A DNA stretch of 64,000 nt. Origin: Franzmannia qiaohouensis. GTDB lineage: Bacteria; Pseudomonadota; Gammaproteobacteria; Pseudomonadales; Halomonadaceae. Positions 54,341 to 63,258 of the stretch are shown here, piece after piece (the stretch's first letter is position 1; every line of letters begins with the position of its first letter). Where the stretch lies: positions 1-64,000 of the forward strand of contig NZ_JARWAM010000002.1 in assembly GCF_031451695.1 (NCBI RefSeq), written 5' to 3'. The translations under genes were made by a program, and so were the position numbers. The notes below the pieces were generated by a model, which worked only from the letters and a program-made list of their open reading frames with translations, did not search any database and was not told the origin of the DNA.

Positions 54341-55239
54341 GCCAACCTCTCCTCAATGGCCACTGCTCTTGAACCAGCGCCACTCACCTTTGATTTAAAC
54401 TTTGCAACGGCTATTGCAGCAGAGTTGATGATATCTAGATTCCCTGAGTACTCAGGAAGATAATCGCCACTGCCATACACCTGAACTGCTAAGGTTACAC
54501 TACCGGAGTCAACTAATGGCTCGAGCACCAGATTATATCCTGGAACATACTCCTTAACTTTTTTCACCACACTGTTGACATTGCTTCTCAGCCTTTCAAT
54601 ATCAACCTTTTCACAGCGAGCATATAGAGTAGTTTGCATGCACACTTGAGGAACTGCTGGATTTATATTCAATATGGCTTTCGACGCCTCCGCATCGGTA
54701 AAACTTCTAAGTGCAAATTCTGTGGTTTCAACATACTCATTAAGATTTTCCCTAGTTGCAATCCCTGCACTGTCAGATGAAATGCTAGAGATCACCTCGA
54801 CATACAAGACCTTTTCACAGGAATTCTTTAATGCGTATGCCAGTGGCAAGCTTGCTTGCCCACCACAAGTTATCAGATTTATATTCCTTGAATCTTTTAA
54901 TGATTCCATATTTATAACGGGAACGCAGAGTTCCCCGAGCTTTGCTGGAGTAAGGTCAACAACAAACTTATTATGTTTACAGAAAACCCTATCATGCTCT
55001 GCGTGCGAACTTGCCGATGTCGCATCGAAAACGATATCAATTTTGTCGATATTATCTTCAAGGTAGGCAATTCCTTCGCTTGATGTCGCGACTCCCCTCA
55101 GCATTGCCTCTTTCATGCCTGGACTATCGCTTCTTCGCCCTACGACAAAGCGTAGATCCAACTCTTTAGAATTAATTGTTTTGTACATCAAATCAATCCC
55201 GATACTTCCGGTACCAATTATAGCCACTCTATTTGACAT
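54337..55239 (-). CDS. Acetaldehyde dehydrogenase (acylating)
   Basis: This 300-residue NAD- and CoA-dependent enzyme of the DmpF/BphJ/MhpF family turns an aldehyde from the aldolase into an acyl-CoA. The Rossmann opening is VAIIGTGSIGIDLMYK. The catalytic Cys lies in LITCGGQASLPLAYAL, and VEVISSISSDSAGIATRENLNEY is the conserved NAD/active-site block. It normally forms a channelling complex with the aldolase encoded next to it. AT-rich composition contrasts with the flanks. It is the first gene of the operon. Confidence 0.92.
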   Translation of the reverse strand: MSNRVAIIGTGSIGIDLMYKTINSKELDLRFVVGRRSDSPGMKEAMLRGVATSSEGIAYLEDNIDKIDIVFDATSASSHAEHDRVFCKHNKFVVDLTPAKLGELCVPVINMESLKDSRNINLITCGGQASLPLAYALKNSCEKVLYVEVISSISSDSAGIATRENLNEYVETTEFALRSFTDAEASKAILNINPAVPQVCMQTTLYARCEKVDIERLRSNVNSVVKKVKEYVPGYNLVLEPLVDSGSVTLAVQVYGSGDYLPEYSGNLDIINSAAIAVAKFKSKVSGAGSRAVAIEERLA

Positions 55240-55676
55240 ACCCTCACCCTATTAAGGAAGCTGTGGAAGAAAAACCATCTGCTGCTGGCAGATCAAGCAT
55301 GCACCTTTTACATTAACCCCGCGTTTCACTATTGCTTCAGCAACGTTGTCAGCTCAACTTGAATGCCACCACCTCACCGCCGGGCCCTTTCATCAAGGTC
55401 GACTGTGTCGACCCTCCACCCTAACACGAAGGGCCGAAAGACTTTCCAACCACATGATTTTTCAACAAAAAATACGATAACAGATATTCTCACAGAACCA
55501 CTCTGGCACATCATACCCATGAAAAACAAAACCCATTATTAGTGAAAAGAGCACTTCATAAACGTAAGATTAATGAAACAAAATCTTATTCATAACGACA
55601 TGCCACCGTAATCTATTGCGTGCAAAATCTACGCCTCAAGATAGTAAAACCCTAAACCTTTATCATTGAGGCCAGC
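55240..55676. other. Divergent gap between the aldolase operon and the phn-type operon
   Basis: These 437 bp hold no convincing gene. They contain the palindrome described at 55397-55413 and an AT-rich run (about 55440-55660) suitable for promoters in both directions. Confidence 0.5.
55397..55413. promoter_or_regulatory. Palindromic operator candidate
   Basis: GGTCGAC-TGT-GTCGACC is a perfect inverted repeat with 3-nt centre, extended to AAGG/CCCT at the edges. It lies 158 bp upstream of the aldehyde dehydrogenase start and 264 bp upstream of the PhnD-type gene. No regulator gene is present nearby. Confidence 0.35.
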
Positions 55677-56636
55677 ATGCTTAGCCCATATCGAAAGACA
55701 GCAACAACCAGCCTGATTGGACTCTTAGCTGCACTATCGCTTCAGGCTAACGCCGAACTCTCAGAACGTTATACTGATGCCGATGGAGACATGATTGCCG
55801 ACATCCCACCCGATGAGAGCCAGTGGGTAGACCCTGACACACTGGTCTTCGCCTATACTCCTGTCGAAGATCCTGCTGTTTACGCTAATGTCTGGTCCGA
55901 CTTTCTCGATCACCTGAGCCAGGTGACTGGTAAAGATATCCAGTTCTTCCCTGTCCAATCCAATGCCGCCCAGCAGGAGGCGCTACGCGCTGGCCGACTG
56001 CACGTGGCCGGATTCAACACTGGCGGTGTGCCTCTAGCGGTTAACTGCGGAGGGTTCCGCCCCTTTGCCATGATGGCAGGCGAGGACGGTAGCTTCGGCT
56101 ACGAGATGGAGATCATCACCTACCCGGGAAGCGGCATCACCTCTGTAGAAGACCTAACCGGGAGAGAGCTCGCGTTTACTTCTCAGACATCGAATTCTGG
56201 ATTTAGGGCTCCATCGGCAATCATCAAGTCTGAGTTCGGGATGGAAGCTGGCGTTGACTTCGACACTCCCTTCGCTGGCACTCATGAGAACTCGATCCTG
56301 GGGGTCATACATCAGGATTACGACGCCGCAGCAATCGCCAATTCCGTTATCACACGAATGAAAGCAAGGGGGGTGATTAGCGAGGATGATTACGAAGTCA
56401 TTTATACCTCTGCCACTTTCCCCACAACTCCCTACGGCACCACTCACAACTTGCATCCTGAACTACAGGAAAAAGTCAAGGAAGCCTTCTTCAGCTACGA
56501 CTGGGAAGGTACGCAGTTGCAAGCGGAATTTTCCAACAATGGAGAAAGCCAGTTTATTCCTATCGATTACGCCGATCGCTGGGAGATTATCCGCACCATC
56601 GCCGAGGCCAATGGCGTGACCTACGACTGCGATTAA
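55677..56636 (+). CDS. phnD: Phosphonate-type ABC transporter substrate-binding protein
   Basis: This is a 319-residue PhnD/PtxB-family periplasmic protein. The signal peptide (about residues 1-27) ends at ANA. The body has the family pattern LVFAYTPVEDPAVYANVWSDFLDHLSQVTGKDIQFFPVQSNAAQQEALRAGRLHVAGFNTGG, and later LAFTSQTSNSGFRAPSAIIKSEFG, where Thr/Ser/Asn residues typically hold the phospho- or phosphono-group. Phosphonate, phosphite or a phosphate ester could be bound. It is followed by ATPase and two permease genes in the usual order, with a phosphatase gene after them. Confidence 0.88.
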   Translation: MLSPYRKTATTSLIGLLAALSLQANAELSERYTDADGDMIADIPPDESQWVDPDTLVFAYTPVEDPAVYANVWSDFLDHLSQVTGKDIQFFPVQSNAAQQEALRAGRLHVAGFNTGGVPLAVNCGGFRPFAMMAGEDGSFGYEMEIITYPGSGITSVEDLTGRELAFTSQTSNSGFRAPSAIIKSEFGMEAGVDFDTPFAGTHENSILGVIHQDYDAAAIANSVITRMKARGVISEDDYEVIYTSATFPTTPYGTTHNLHPELQEKVKEAFFSYDWEGTQLQAEFSNNGESQFIPIDYADRWEIIRTIAEANGVTYDCD

Positions 56637-56725
56637 TCCGCGATCTAATTGTCAAGCCATTGATCCTGCACGGGCCAGGAGGACCTTCGCTCTCCAGGCC
56701 CGTGCGCATGCAAGGGAGACCCGAC

Positions 56726-57562
56726 ATGCTGACCCTGTCCCAGGTCACCAAGCGCTACCCCACCGGGGACCGCGCCCTGACCGATATCGACCTGACCCTG
56801 CCGCGGGGCCAGGTGATGGCACTGATCGGCCCCTCCGGGGCCGGCAAGAGCACCCTGATCCGCTGTGTCAATCGCCTGGTGGAACCCACCAACGGTAGCA
56901 TTCGCCTGGAGGAGACCGAACTGACCCGCCTCTCGGGCAAGGCCCTGCGCCGGGCGCGCCGCACCATGGGCATGATCTTCCAGGAATACGCCCTGGTGGA
57001 TCGCCTGACGGTAATGGAGAACGTGCTCTCCGGGCGGCTCGGCTACGTGGGCTTCTGGCGCAGCTTCCTGCGCCGCTACCCCGCCGACGATGTCGCCGAG
57101 GCTTTCCGGCTGCTGGGGCGTGTTGGCCTACCCCAGGCCATGGACAAGCGCGCCGATGCCCTTTCAGGCGGCCAGCGCCAGCGGGTCGGCATCGCCCGGG
57201 CGCTGATCCAGCGTCCGCGGCTGCTGCTGGTGGACGAGCCCACGGCAAGCCTCGATCCCAAGACCTCGCGGCAGATCATGCGCCTGATCCGCGAGCTGTG
57301 CGCGGAGCGTGACCTGGCCGCCATCATCAATATCCACGACGTGGCGCTGGCCCAGCAGTTCGCCGACCGCATCGTTGGCCTGCGCGCCGGCGAGATTGTC
57401 TTCGATGGCAAGCCCAGCGAGCTCGACGCCGAAACCCTCACCACCATCTACGGCGAGGAAGAGTGGGATACCCAGGCCCAGGGCGAAGAGACCCCGAGCA
57501 CACCGGCTGCCGCAGCGGCGCCCTCTCCTCAGCTGACCATGGCTACCGGAGGCGCCTTATGA
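56726..57562 (+). CDS. phnC: Phosphonate-type ABC transporter ATP-binding protein
   Basis: This 278-residue ATPase has Walker A ALIGPSGAGKSTLIRCVNRLVEP (about residues 32-54), the signature LSGGQRQRVGIARAL and Walker B RLLLVDEPTASLDP. The insertion VLSGRLGYVGFWRSFLRRYP is characteristic of PhnC. A low-complexity Ala/Pro tail ends the protein. AAGGGAGA precedes the ATG at 56726. The next start overlaps its stop (ATGA). Confidence 0.93.
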   Translation: MLTLSQVTKRYPTGDRALTDIDLTLPRGQVMALIGPSGAGKSTLIRCVNRLVEPTNGSIRLEETELTRLSGKALRRARRTMGMIFQEYALVDRLTVMENVLSGRLGYVGFWRSFLRRYPADDVAEAFRLLGRVGLPQAMDKRADALSGGQRQRVGIARALIQRPRLLLVDEPTASLDPKTSRQIMRLIRELCAERDLAAIINIHDVALAQQFADRIVGLRAGEIVFDGKPSELDAETLTTIYGEEEWDTQAQGEETPSTPAAAAAPSPQLTMATGGAL

Positions 57563-58368
57563 GCCGCCAGGCCCTGGCCCAGGCGGGCCGCTGGCGGCGC
57601 CGGCCGCTGATCGAGAATCCCAGGCTACGCTGGGGGCTGGTGGTGGGCCTGGCCGTCTACCTGGTGGTGGCCCTGGCCTCGGTGGAGGTCAACTGGGCAC
57701 GAGTCGCCGAGGGCGCCAGCCGCGGGCTGAACTTCCTGGCCGCCTTCGCCCAGCCGGACTTCGTCTCGCGGCGCGTCGATATTCTCGACGGCATCCTCGA
57801 GAGCCTGACCATGACCTTCACCTCCACAGTGATCGGCGTGGCCCTGGCCATTCCGGTGGGACTCGGCGCGGCGCGCAACATCGCCCCCTGGCCCATCTAC
57901 TACCTGTGCCGGGGCATCATCACGGTATCGCGCACCTTCCAGGAGGTCATCATCGCCATTCTCTTCGTGGTGATGTTCGGTTTCGGCCCCCTGGCCGGCA
58001 TGATTACCCTGGCTTTCGCCACCATCGGCTTCATGGCCAAGCTGCTCGCCGAGGACATTGAGGACCTGGACTGGCGCCAGGTGGAGGCGGTGCGCGCCAC
58101 CGGGGCAAGCTGGTGGCAGACCATGAACCACGCCGTGCAGCCCCAGGTGATGCCGCGGCTGATCGGCCTCTCCATGTACCGCCTGGACATCAACTTCCGC
58201 GAGTCGGCGGTGATCGGCATTGTCGGGGCGGGCGGCATCGGCGCTACCCTGAACACCGCCATCAGCCGCTACGAGTACGACACCGCGGCGGCAATCCTAC
58301 TGATCATCATCGCCATCGTGTTGCTGTGCGAGTACTCCTCAAGCCATATCCGCCGCTGGACCCAGTGA
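57559..58368 (+). CDS. phnE: Phosphonate-type ABC transporter permease, first
   Basis: This 269-residue inner-membrane permease of the PhnE family has hydrophobic segments at about residues 27-45, 85-105, 125-160 and 235-260. The coupling motif EAVRATGASWWQTMNHAVQPQVMPRLIG is followed by the family segment NFRESAVIGIVGAGGIG. It is coupled to phnC by a 4-nt overlap. A second, related permease follows, so the channel is probably a heterodimer. Confidence 0.92.
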   Translation: MSRQALAQAGRWRRRPLIENPRLRWGLVVGLAVYLVVALASVEVNWARVAEGASRGLNFLAAFAQPDFVSRRVDILDGILESLTMTFTSTVIGVALAIPVGLGAARNIAPWPIYYLCRGIITVSRTFQEVIIAILFVVMFGFGPLAGMITLAFATIGFMAKLLAEDIEDLDWRQVEAVRATGASWWQTMNHAVQPQVMPRLIGLSMYRLDINFRESAVIGIVGAGGIGATLNTAISRYEYDTAAAILLIIIAIVLLCEYSSSHIRRWTQ

Positions 58369-58425
58369 TGCAAAGGCAGCGCGCAGATCGCTCGCTCATT
58401 GCCTTTGCTTGAAAAGGAAAGCTCC

Positions 58426-59241
58426 ATGCCCGTTTTTACGACTCCGCAGGGCACGCCCATCTGGCACCTGCGCACCACCCGCGCCCAGTGGCTGGGCTAT
58501 CTGGCCTGGCTGGCCGGCGCCTGCCTCTTCCTGCTCTGCTGGAAGGTGATCTCCGACAACACCATGTGGGTGTTCGTGGAGGACGCCGGCCGCCAGGGCA
58601 GTGATCTCATCAGCCGCATGCTGCCACCCCAGTGGGAGGTGGCCCACCGGCTCTGGAAGCCCATGTGGGACACCCTCAACATCGCCACCCTGGGCACCCT
58701 GCTGGGCATCGCCATGGCCTTCCCGGTTGCCTTCCTGGCAGCCCGCAATACCACCCCCCATCCGCTGGTACGCAGCGTCGCCCTGGTGGTTATCGTCTCG
58801 TCGCGCTCCATCAACTCGCTGATCTGGGCGATGCTGCTGGTTACCATTCTAGGGCCCGGAGTACTAGCCGGCATCATCGCCATCGCCCTGCGCTCCATCG
58901 GCTTCGTCGGCAAGCTGCTCTATGAAGCCATCGAGGAGATCCACCCCACGCCGGTGGAAGCGATCAGCGCCACCGGTGCCGGCCGCCTGCAGGTGATGAG
59001 CTACGGCGTGCTGCCCCAGGTGATGCCCGCCTTCGCCGGTATCAGCGTCTACCGCTGGGACATCAACATCCGCGAGTCCACGGTGCTGGGGCTGGTCGGC
59101 GCCGGCGGTATTGGGCTGCAGCTTAACGCCGCCATCAACAGCCTCGCCTGGAACCAGGTCAGCGTGATCTTCGTGATGATCTTTGCCACCGTGCTGGTAT
59201 CGGAGTGGATTTCAGCCCAGGTACGCCACGCCATCATATGA
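58426..59241 (+). CDS. phnE2: Phosphonate-type ABC transporter permease, second
   Basis: This 271-residue PhnE-family permease is related to but distinct from the preceding one. It has EAISATGAGRLQVMSYGVLPQVMPAFAG and NIRESTVLGLVGAGGIGLQLNAAI. AAAAGGAAA precedes the ATG at 58426. It ends the transporter operon proper; a 349-bp gap separates it from the phosphatase gene. Confidence 0.92.
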   Translation: MPVFTTPQGTPIWHLRTTRAQWLGYLAWLAGACLFLLCWKVISDNTMWVFVEDAGRQGSDLISRMLPPQWEVAHRLWKPMWDTLNIATLGTLLGIAMAFPVAFLAARNTTPHPLVRSVALVVIVSSRSINSLIWAMLLVTILGPGVLAGIIAIALRSIGFVGKLLYEAIEEIHPTPVEAISATGAGRLQVMSYGVLPQVMPAFAGISVYRWDINIRESTVLGLVGAGGIGLQLNAAINSLAWNQVSVIFVMIFATVLVSEWISAQVRHAII

Positions 59242-59590
59242 TGAATAGTTTAGAAAGATTGGCTTCATGATTGGTAAGGCAGGAAGGGTACAGGCACTGG
59301 CTCTCTTGCTTCTACCGCGTGGTCCAAAGCGCCGCGGTTATTCTATGAATCTAGGGAATCCCGTTGGAAAAGTACTGCCGAGTAAAGCTTAGCGCCGTGG
59401 CAGCGGCCGAGCTGGGTGTCCAGGCCAGCAGCATCGCCAGGCTCGAGCATGTGGAAGTACATCGATTGGCGTCGCCAGTTACCTTACTTGCGACTCTCCC
59501 TCCCCCAGGTGTCATAGACATGCAACACCGTACCCTCAGGGTGGATTTTACGCGAAGCAAGTAGTACGCCACCCTCTTAGGAGCCCTAAC
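59242..59590 (+). other. Gap between transporter and phosphatase genes
   Basis: A 66-residue frame at 59364-59564 contains LSAVAAAELGVQASSIARLE, which faintly recalls the end of a UTRA-type ligand domain of GntR regulators such as PhnF. It could be the remains of a regulator gene, but the match is too weak to call. Confidence 0.3.
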
Positions 59591-60391
59591 ATGACCAAAT
59601 CGACCACTACTATCCTGATCGACACCCTGCAGCAGGCAGCCCGGGCGGCCGGTAAACTCCTCTACGAGGGTTACCAAGCCGTTGGAGCCATCGACTTCGA
59701 GTGCAAGGGCGCCTCGGATTTCGTGACCCACTATGACCAAGCAGCTGAACACGCCATCATTGAAACTATCCGACTTGCCCACCCCGAGGTGGGCTTTCTC
59801 GGCGAGGAAACCGGCGCCATCCCGGCCGGCGACAGCGACCTCACAGTAATCATCGACCCGCTCGACGGCACCAACAACTTCCTGCACCGTGTGCCTCACT
59901 TCTCGGTCTCTATTGCAGTGCGCCAGGGTGAGGCCCTCACCCACGGTGTGGTCTATCAGCCGCTCCTGGACGAGATGCTCTGGGCCATCCGTGGCCAAGG
60001 GGCTTATCAGGGATCGCAGCGGATGCCCGTTTTACCAGCACGTCCTCTCACTGAGATGCTGGTCGGCACCTGCCTGCCTTATCACAACAAGGGCGACTGC
60101 GCGACGAGCCAGCGACAACTCTCCGCGCTGATGCCCCGCGTGGCCGGGATTCGCAGCCCAGGCTCTGCCGCACTCGAGATTGCATATACTGGCCTTGGCC
60201 GGTTTGACGCTTTTTGGTCTCAGGGCGCGCGACTGGATCTATGGGACATTGCAGCAGGAATCGTCATTGCACGAGAGGCAGGATGCAAGGTCACCGACCT
60301 TTCTTGCAACCCAAATCCCGCTGAGTGGAACAGCTTGCTAGTAGCTAATCCAGAGCAGTATGATAAGCTTTTAAGCGTACTGGTCAAGTAA
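59591..60391 (+). CDS. Inositol monophosphatase family protein
   Basis: This 266-residue Mg2+-dependent, Li+-sensitive-type phosphatase shows all three metal motifs: GFLGEETG (about residues 70-77), the signature IDPLDGTNNFLHRVPHFSVSIAV (about 87-109) and LDLWDIAAGIVIAREAGC near 214-231. The family cleaves inositol-1-phosphate, 3'-phosphoadenosine-5'-phosphate and similar monoesters. It is longer and clearly different from a housekeeping SuhB in its middle part. Its place after a phosphonate-type importer suggests it dephosphorylates an imported phosphate ester. Confidence 0.88.
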   Translation: MTKSTTTILIDTLQQAARAAGKLLYEGYQAVGAIDFECKGASDFVTHYDQAAEHAIIETIRLAHPEVGFLGEETGAIPAGDSDLTVIIDPLDGTNNFLHRVPHFSVSIAVRQGEALTHGVVYQPLLDEMLWAIRGQGAYQGSQRMPVLPARPLTEMLVGTCLPYHNKGDCATSQRQLSALMPRVAGIRSPGSAALEIAYTGLGRFDAFWSQGARLDLWDIAAGIVIAREAGCKVTDLSCNPNPAEWNSLLVANPEQYDKLLSVLVK

Positions 60392-60947
60392 AAGGGAGGG
60401 GTGTCAAGGCGTATCATCAAAAAATCCTGTGCTTTTCGGATATAGACAGATGGCAGGATTAGTGTAGATGGTCGACAGGCTCCTGATTCTATCAGGCAAG
60501 CCGTCCTTCGAAGAGATATGTCGATCTAAGCGAAATCCCGACTGTCCACTGGTATATTGGTTTTCACCTGACTACAATTATCCCATCGATGATTCCAGCC
60601 GCGTGAAAGCCACTTTGGCTATACAAAGCCGCAATGGAATTATCTCGCTGACTTTATGGACAACATGGCCCTGACCTCACATAATCACCATATATAAAGA
60701 GCAATGCTGGGAGAGATTCTCACCAAAGTGATGGAAAACTTTCTACAACCTTCCCATATCAAGTGAAATGGGTAACAAGCCAAGCTTCCATAGTTCCGTC
60801 ATCGCAACAATCTCCAAACTGAATGCATACGAATAACTGGTATTAACAACACTGACCCGAAACTGTAACAGAAACTCTGATACAATCGCACCCTTCTAAT
60901 TGACCGATTGAAAGAAGTAATGATTTTTTATAACACGGGTGGAAACA
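60392..60947 (+). other. Long gap before the LysE-type gene
   Basis: I see no supported gene in these 556 bp. A 68-residue frame at 60468-60674 has no recognisable content. The base composition falls towards AT-rich, with a probable promoter region shortly before 60948. Confidence 0.4.
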
Positions 60948-61571
60948 ATGAGTCTCGGCGTTTGGCTTACTTTTCTAATGGCTTCGTTTTTGGTGAGTGT
61001 ATCTCCCGGTGCAGGAGCTATAAATACGATGAACAGCGGAATTAACAATGGTGTTAGATCCGCCTTCCCAACCATCTTGGGCTTACAACTTGGGTATGGC
61101 ATCCAGATTCTAGCAGTTGCTATTGGGATTGGGACAGTCTTAGCATCTTCCACCACAACATTCTCATTTATTAAGTGGATGGGAGTTGCGTATCTAATTT
61201 GGCTAGGCGTTCAGAAGTGGAGATCACCTGGCTCCTTGGAAAACAGCAATAGTGAGGAGAATACAAAGAACAAGCAGTTCTGGCAATCTGCTTTCGTCAA
61301 CCTAACCAACCCTAAAGCCACGGTATTTCTGGTCGCTCTTTTCCCCCAGTTCCTATCCAACAGCAGTACGTCATCTTATATGCCTCAGCTACTTCTCATG
61401 GGCGGAACACTCCTCGCTGTAGATATAATCGTCATGTTCTGCTATGCAGCATTGGCTAGCCAGCTAAAGCGATTTGTCAACTCCACATCAAGAATGAAAC
61501 TTATGAATCGCGCATTTGGTTCATTTTTTATAATCGCTGCCATTATGCTTGCAGCTTATAAAAAGACTTGA
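60948..61571 (+). CDS. LysE/RhtB family amino acid exporter
   Basis: This 207-residue inner-membrane protein has about six hydrophobic segments and the RhtB-family opening FLVSVSPGAGAINTMNSGINNGVRSAFPTILGLQLG. The segments KWMGVAYLIWLGVQKWRSP and FWQSAFVNLTNPKATVFLVALFPQF are also typical. Members export homoserine, threonine, lysine, cysteine-pathway compounds or toxic amino acid analogues. I chose the ATG at 60948 with GGTGGA upstream. Composition is AT-richer than the host average, like the aldolase operon, so export of an unusual amino acid is a possible link. Confidence 0.88.
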   Translation: MSLGVWLTFLMASFLVSVSPGAGAINTMNSGINNGVRSAFPTILGLQLGYGIQILAVAIGIGTVLASSTTTFSFIKWMGVAYLIWLGVQKWRSPGSLENSNSEENTKNKQFWQSAFVNLTNPKATVFLVALFPQFLSNSSTSSYMPQLLLMGGTLLAVDIIVMFCYAALASQLKRFVNSTSRMKLMNRAFGSFFIIAAIMLAAYKKT

Positions 61572-61710
61572 CTTCATGAGATCAGCACAAAAAGGAGGGT
61601 GCGCAGCTTTTCTTGCTGCCAAGATTCAAACTATTAAGCCTGGGGAAAAGTATTATGAGCTCTCCCCATCAGCCATCCAAGAACTCTTCAATGCTAGAAT
61701 AAGTTGCAAA

Positions 61711-61745
61711 AGCCCTCCTTCCGTGCGGAAGGAGGGCTAGGTTTT
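61711..61745 (+). terminator. Terminator after the LysE-type gene
   Basis: Perfect hairpin AGCCCTCCTTCCG / CGGAAGGAGGGCT with a 2-nt loop, followed by AGGTTTT. It lies 140 bp after the stop and abuts the MITE end. Confidence 0.8.
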
Positions 61746-61880
61746 GTACGAAAAGTCGGCGAGCGATGGCCAGACAAGGTAAAAATTGGCGAAAAGACGG
61801 AGTTTACGCGGTGTAAATGAGTACTTTGAGCCGATTTTTAACGCCGTATGGGCGAGCGCAGACAATTTTCGTACAGAGCC
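61740..61880. repeat. MITE-like element with GTACGAAAA ends
   Basis: This 141-bp element has imperfect terminal repeats: GGTTTTGTACGAAAAGTCGG at the left and, reversed, GGCTCTGTACGAAAATTGTC at the right, each followed by a GCGAGCG-type motif. Its core matches the element at 36333-36472 in reverse orientation, but the outermost 16 or so bases differ between the two. Confidence 0.8.
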
Positions 61881-62487
61881 TAAGGTCATGCAACAAGCTG
61901 CCTGACCAAAGCCATCTCGACGGGATCACCATCCGTGTTGAGGGTATCTCGATGTGATCTCTCGCCCTCCACGCTAGGTTGAAAAGGCTTGTCGGGGTGC
62001 ACCCAAGCGCTGGCTTGCCAAGATCGTCGGTCTGAGGGGTGCTCAGCCGATGGATTCCTTATCAGTGCTTGGTGGATGGGATGAAGCCATGCCTCCCACT
62101 GTTTGTACCCGAGCAGGGCCAGATGCGCGGCTCGTCCCTTCCCCCGACAAGCCTTCTAACTATTGCCCGCTCTGGGTCTCCTTCAACCCACCTTATTCAC
62201 GAGGGCACCGACTCGCGCGTGTTGTCGAGGGCGTCACGCAGCAGCAGAGCGCCGCTGTCGCTGGTGGTACGGTCGGACAGAGCCGTTGCAGGAGGGTGTC
62301 CAGATGGATGGGCTTTCACCCATAGTGGATGGCTCTCTTGGATCAGGTTATTGGCGTAACACACTGTTTTTTCAAGAGAATGCCATCCGCTATCTTCGTT
62401 TTCAGGCTGGCCTCATGAATAAGCCGGGTTCAAACCTACAAGCTTGGCTGTGCCAACGGGCCGCCGCGCCCCACCATGGAATTCACG

Positions 62488-63257
<770 letters not shown>

Positions 63258-63258
<1 letters not shown>

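Larger units (their letters stand above)
61572..62487. other. Gene-poor stretch with terminator, MITE and unassigned remnants
   Basis: Apart from the hairpin at 61711 and the MITE-like element at 61740, I find no supported gene. Several 60-165 residue frames overlap one another without recognisable domains. The sequence around 61890-62470 looks like decayed mobile DNA, but I cannot name a family. Confidence 0.4.

Noticed and set aside
59364..59564. Possible GntR/UTRA regulator
   Set aside because: Only about 20 residues faintly resemble the end of a UTRA domain, and no DNA-binding part is present, so it was not listed as a gene.
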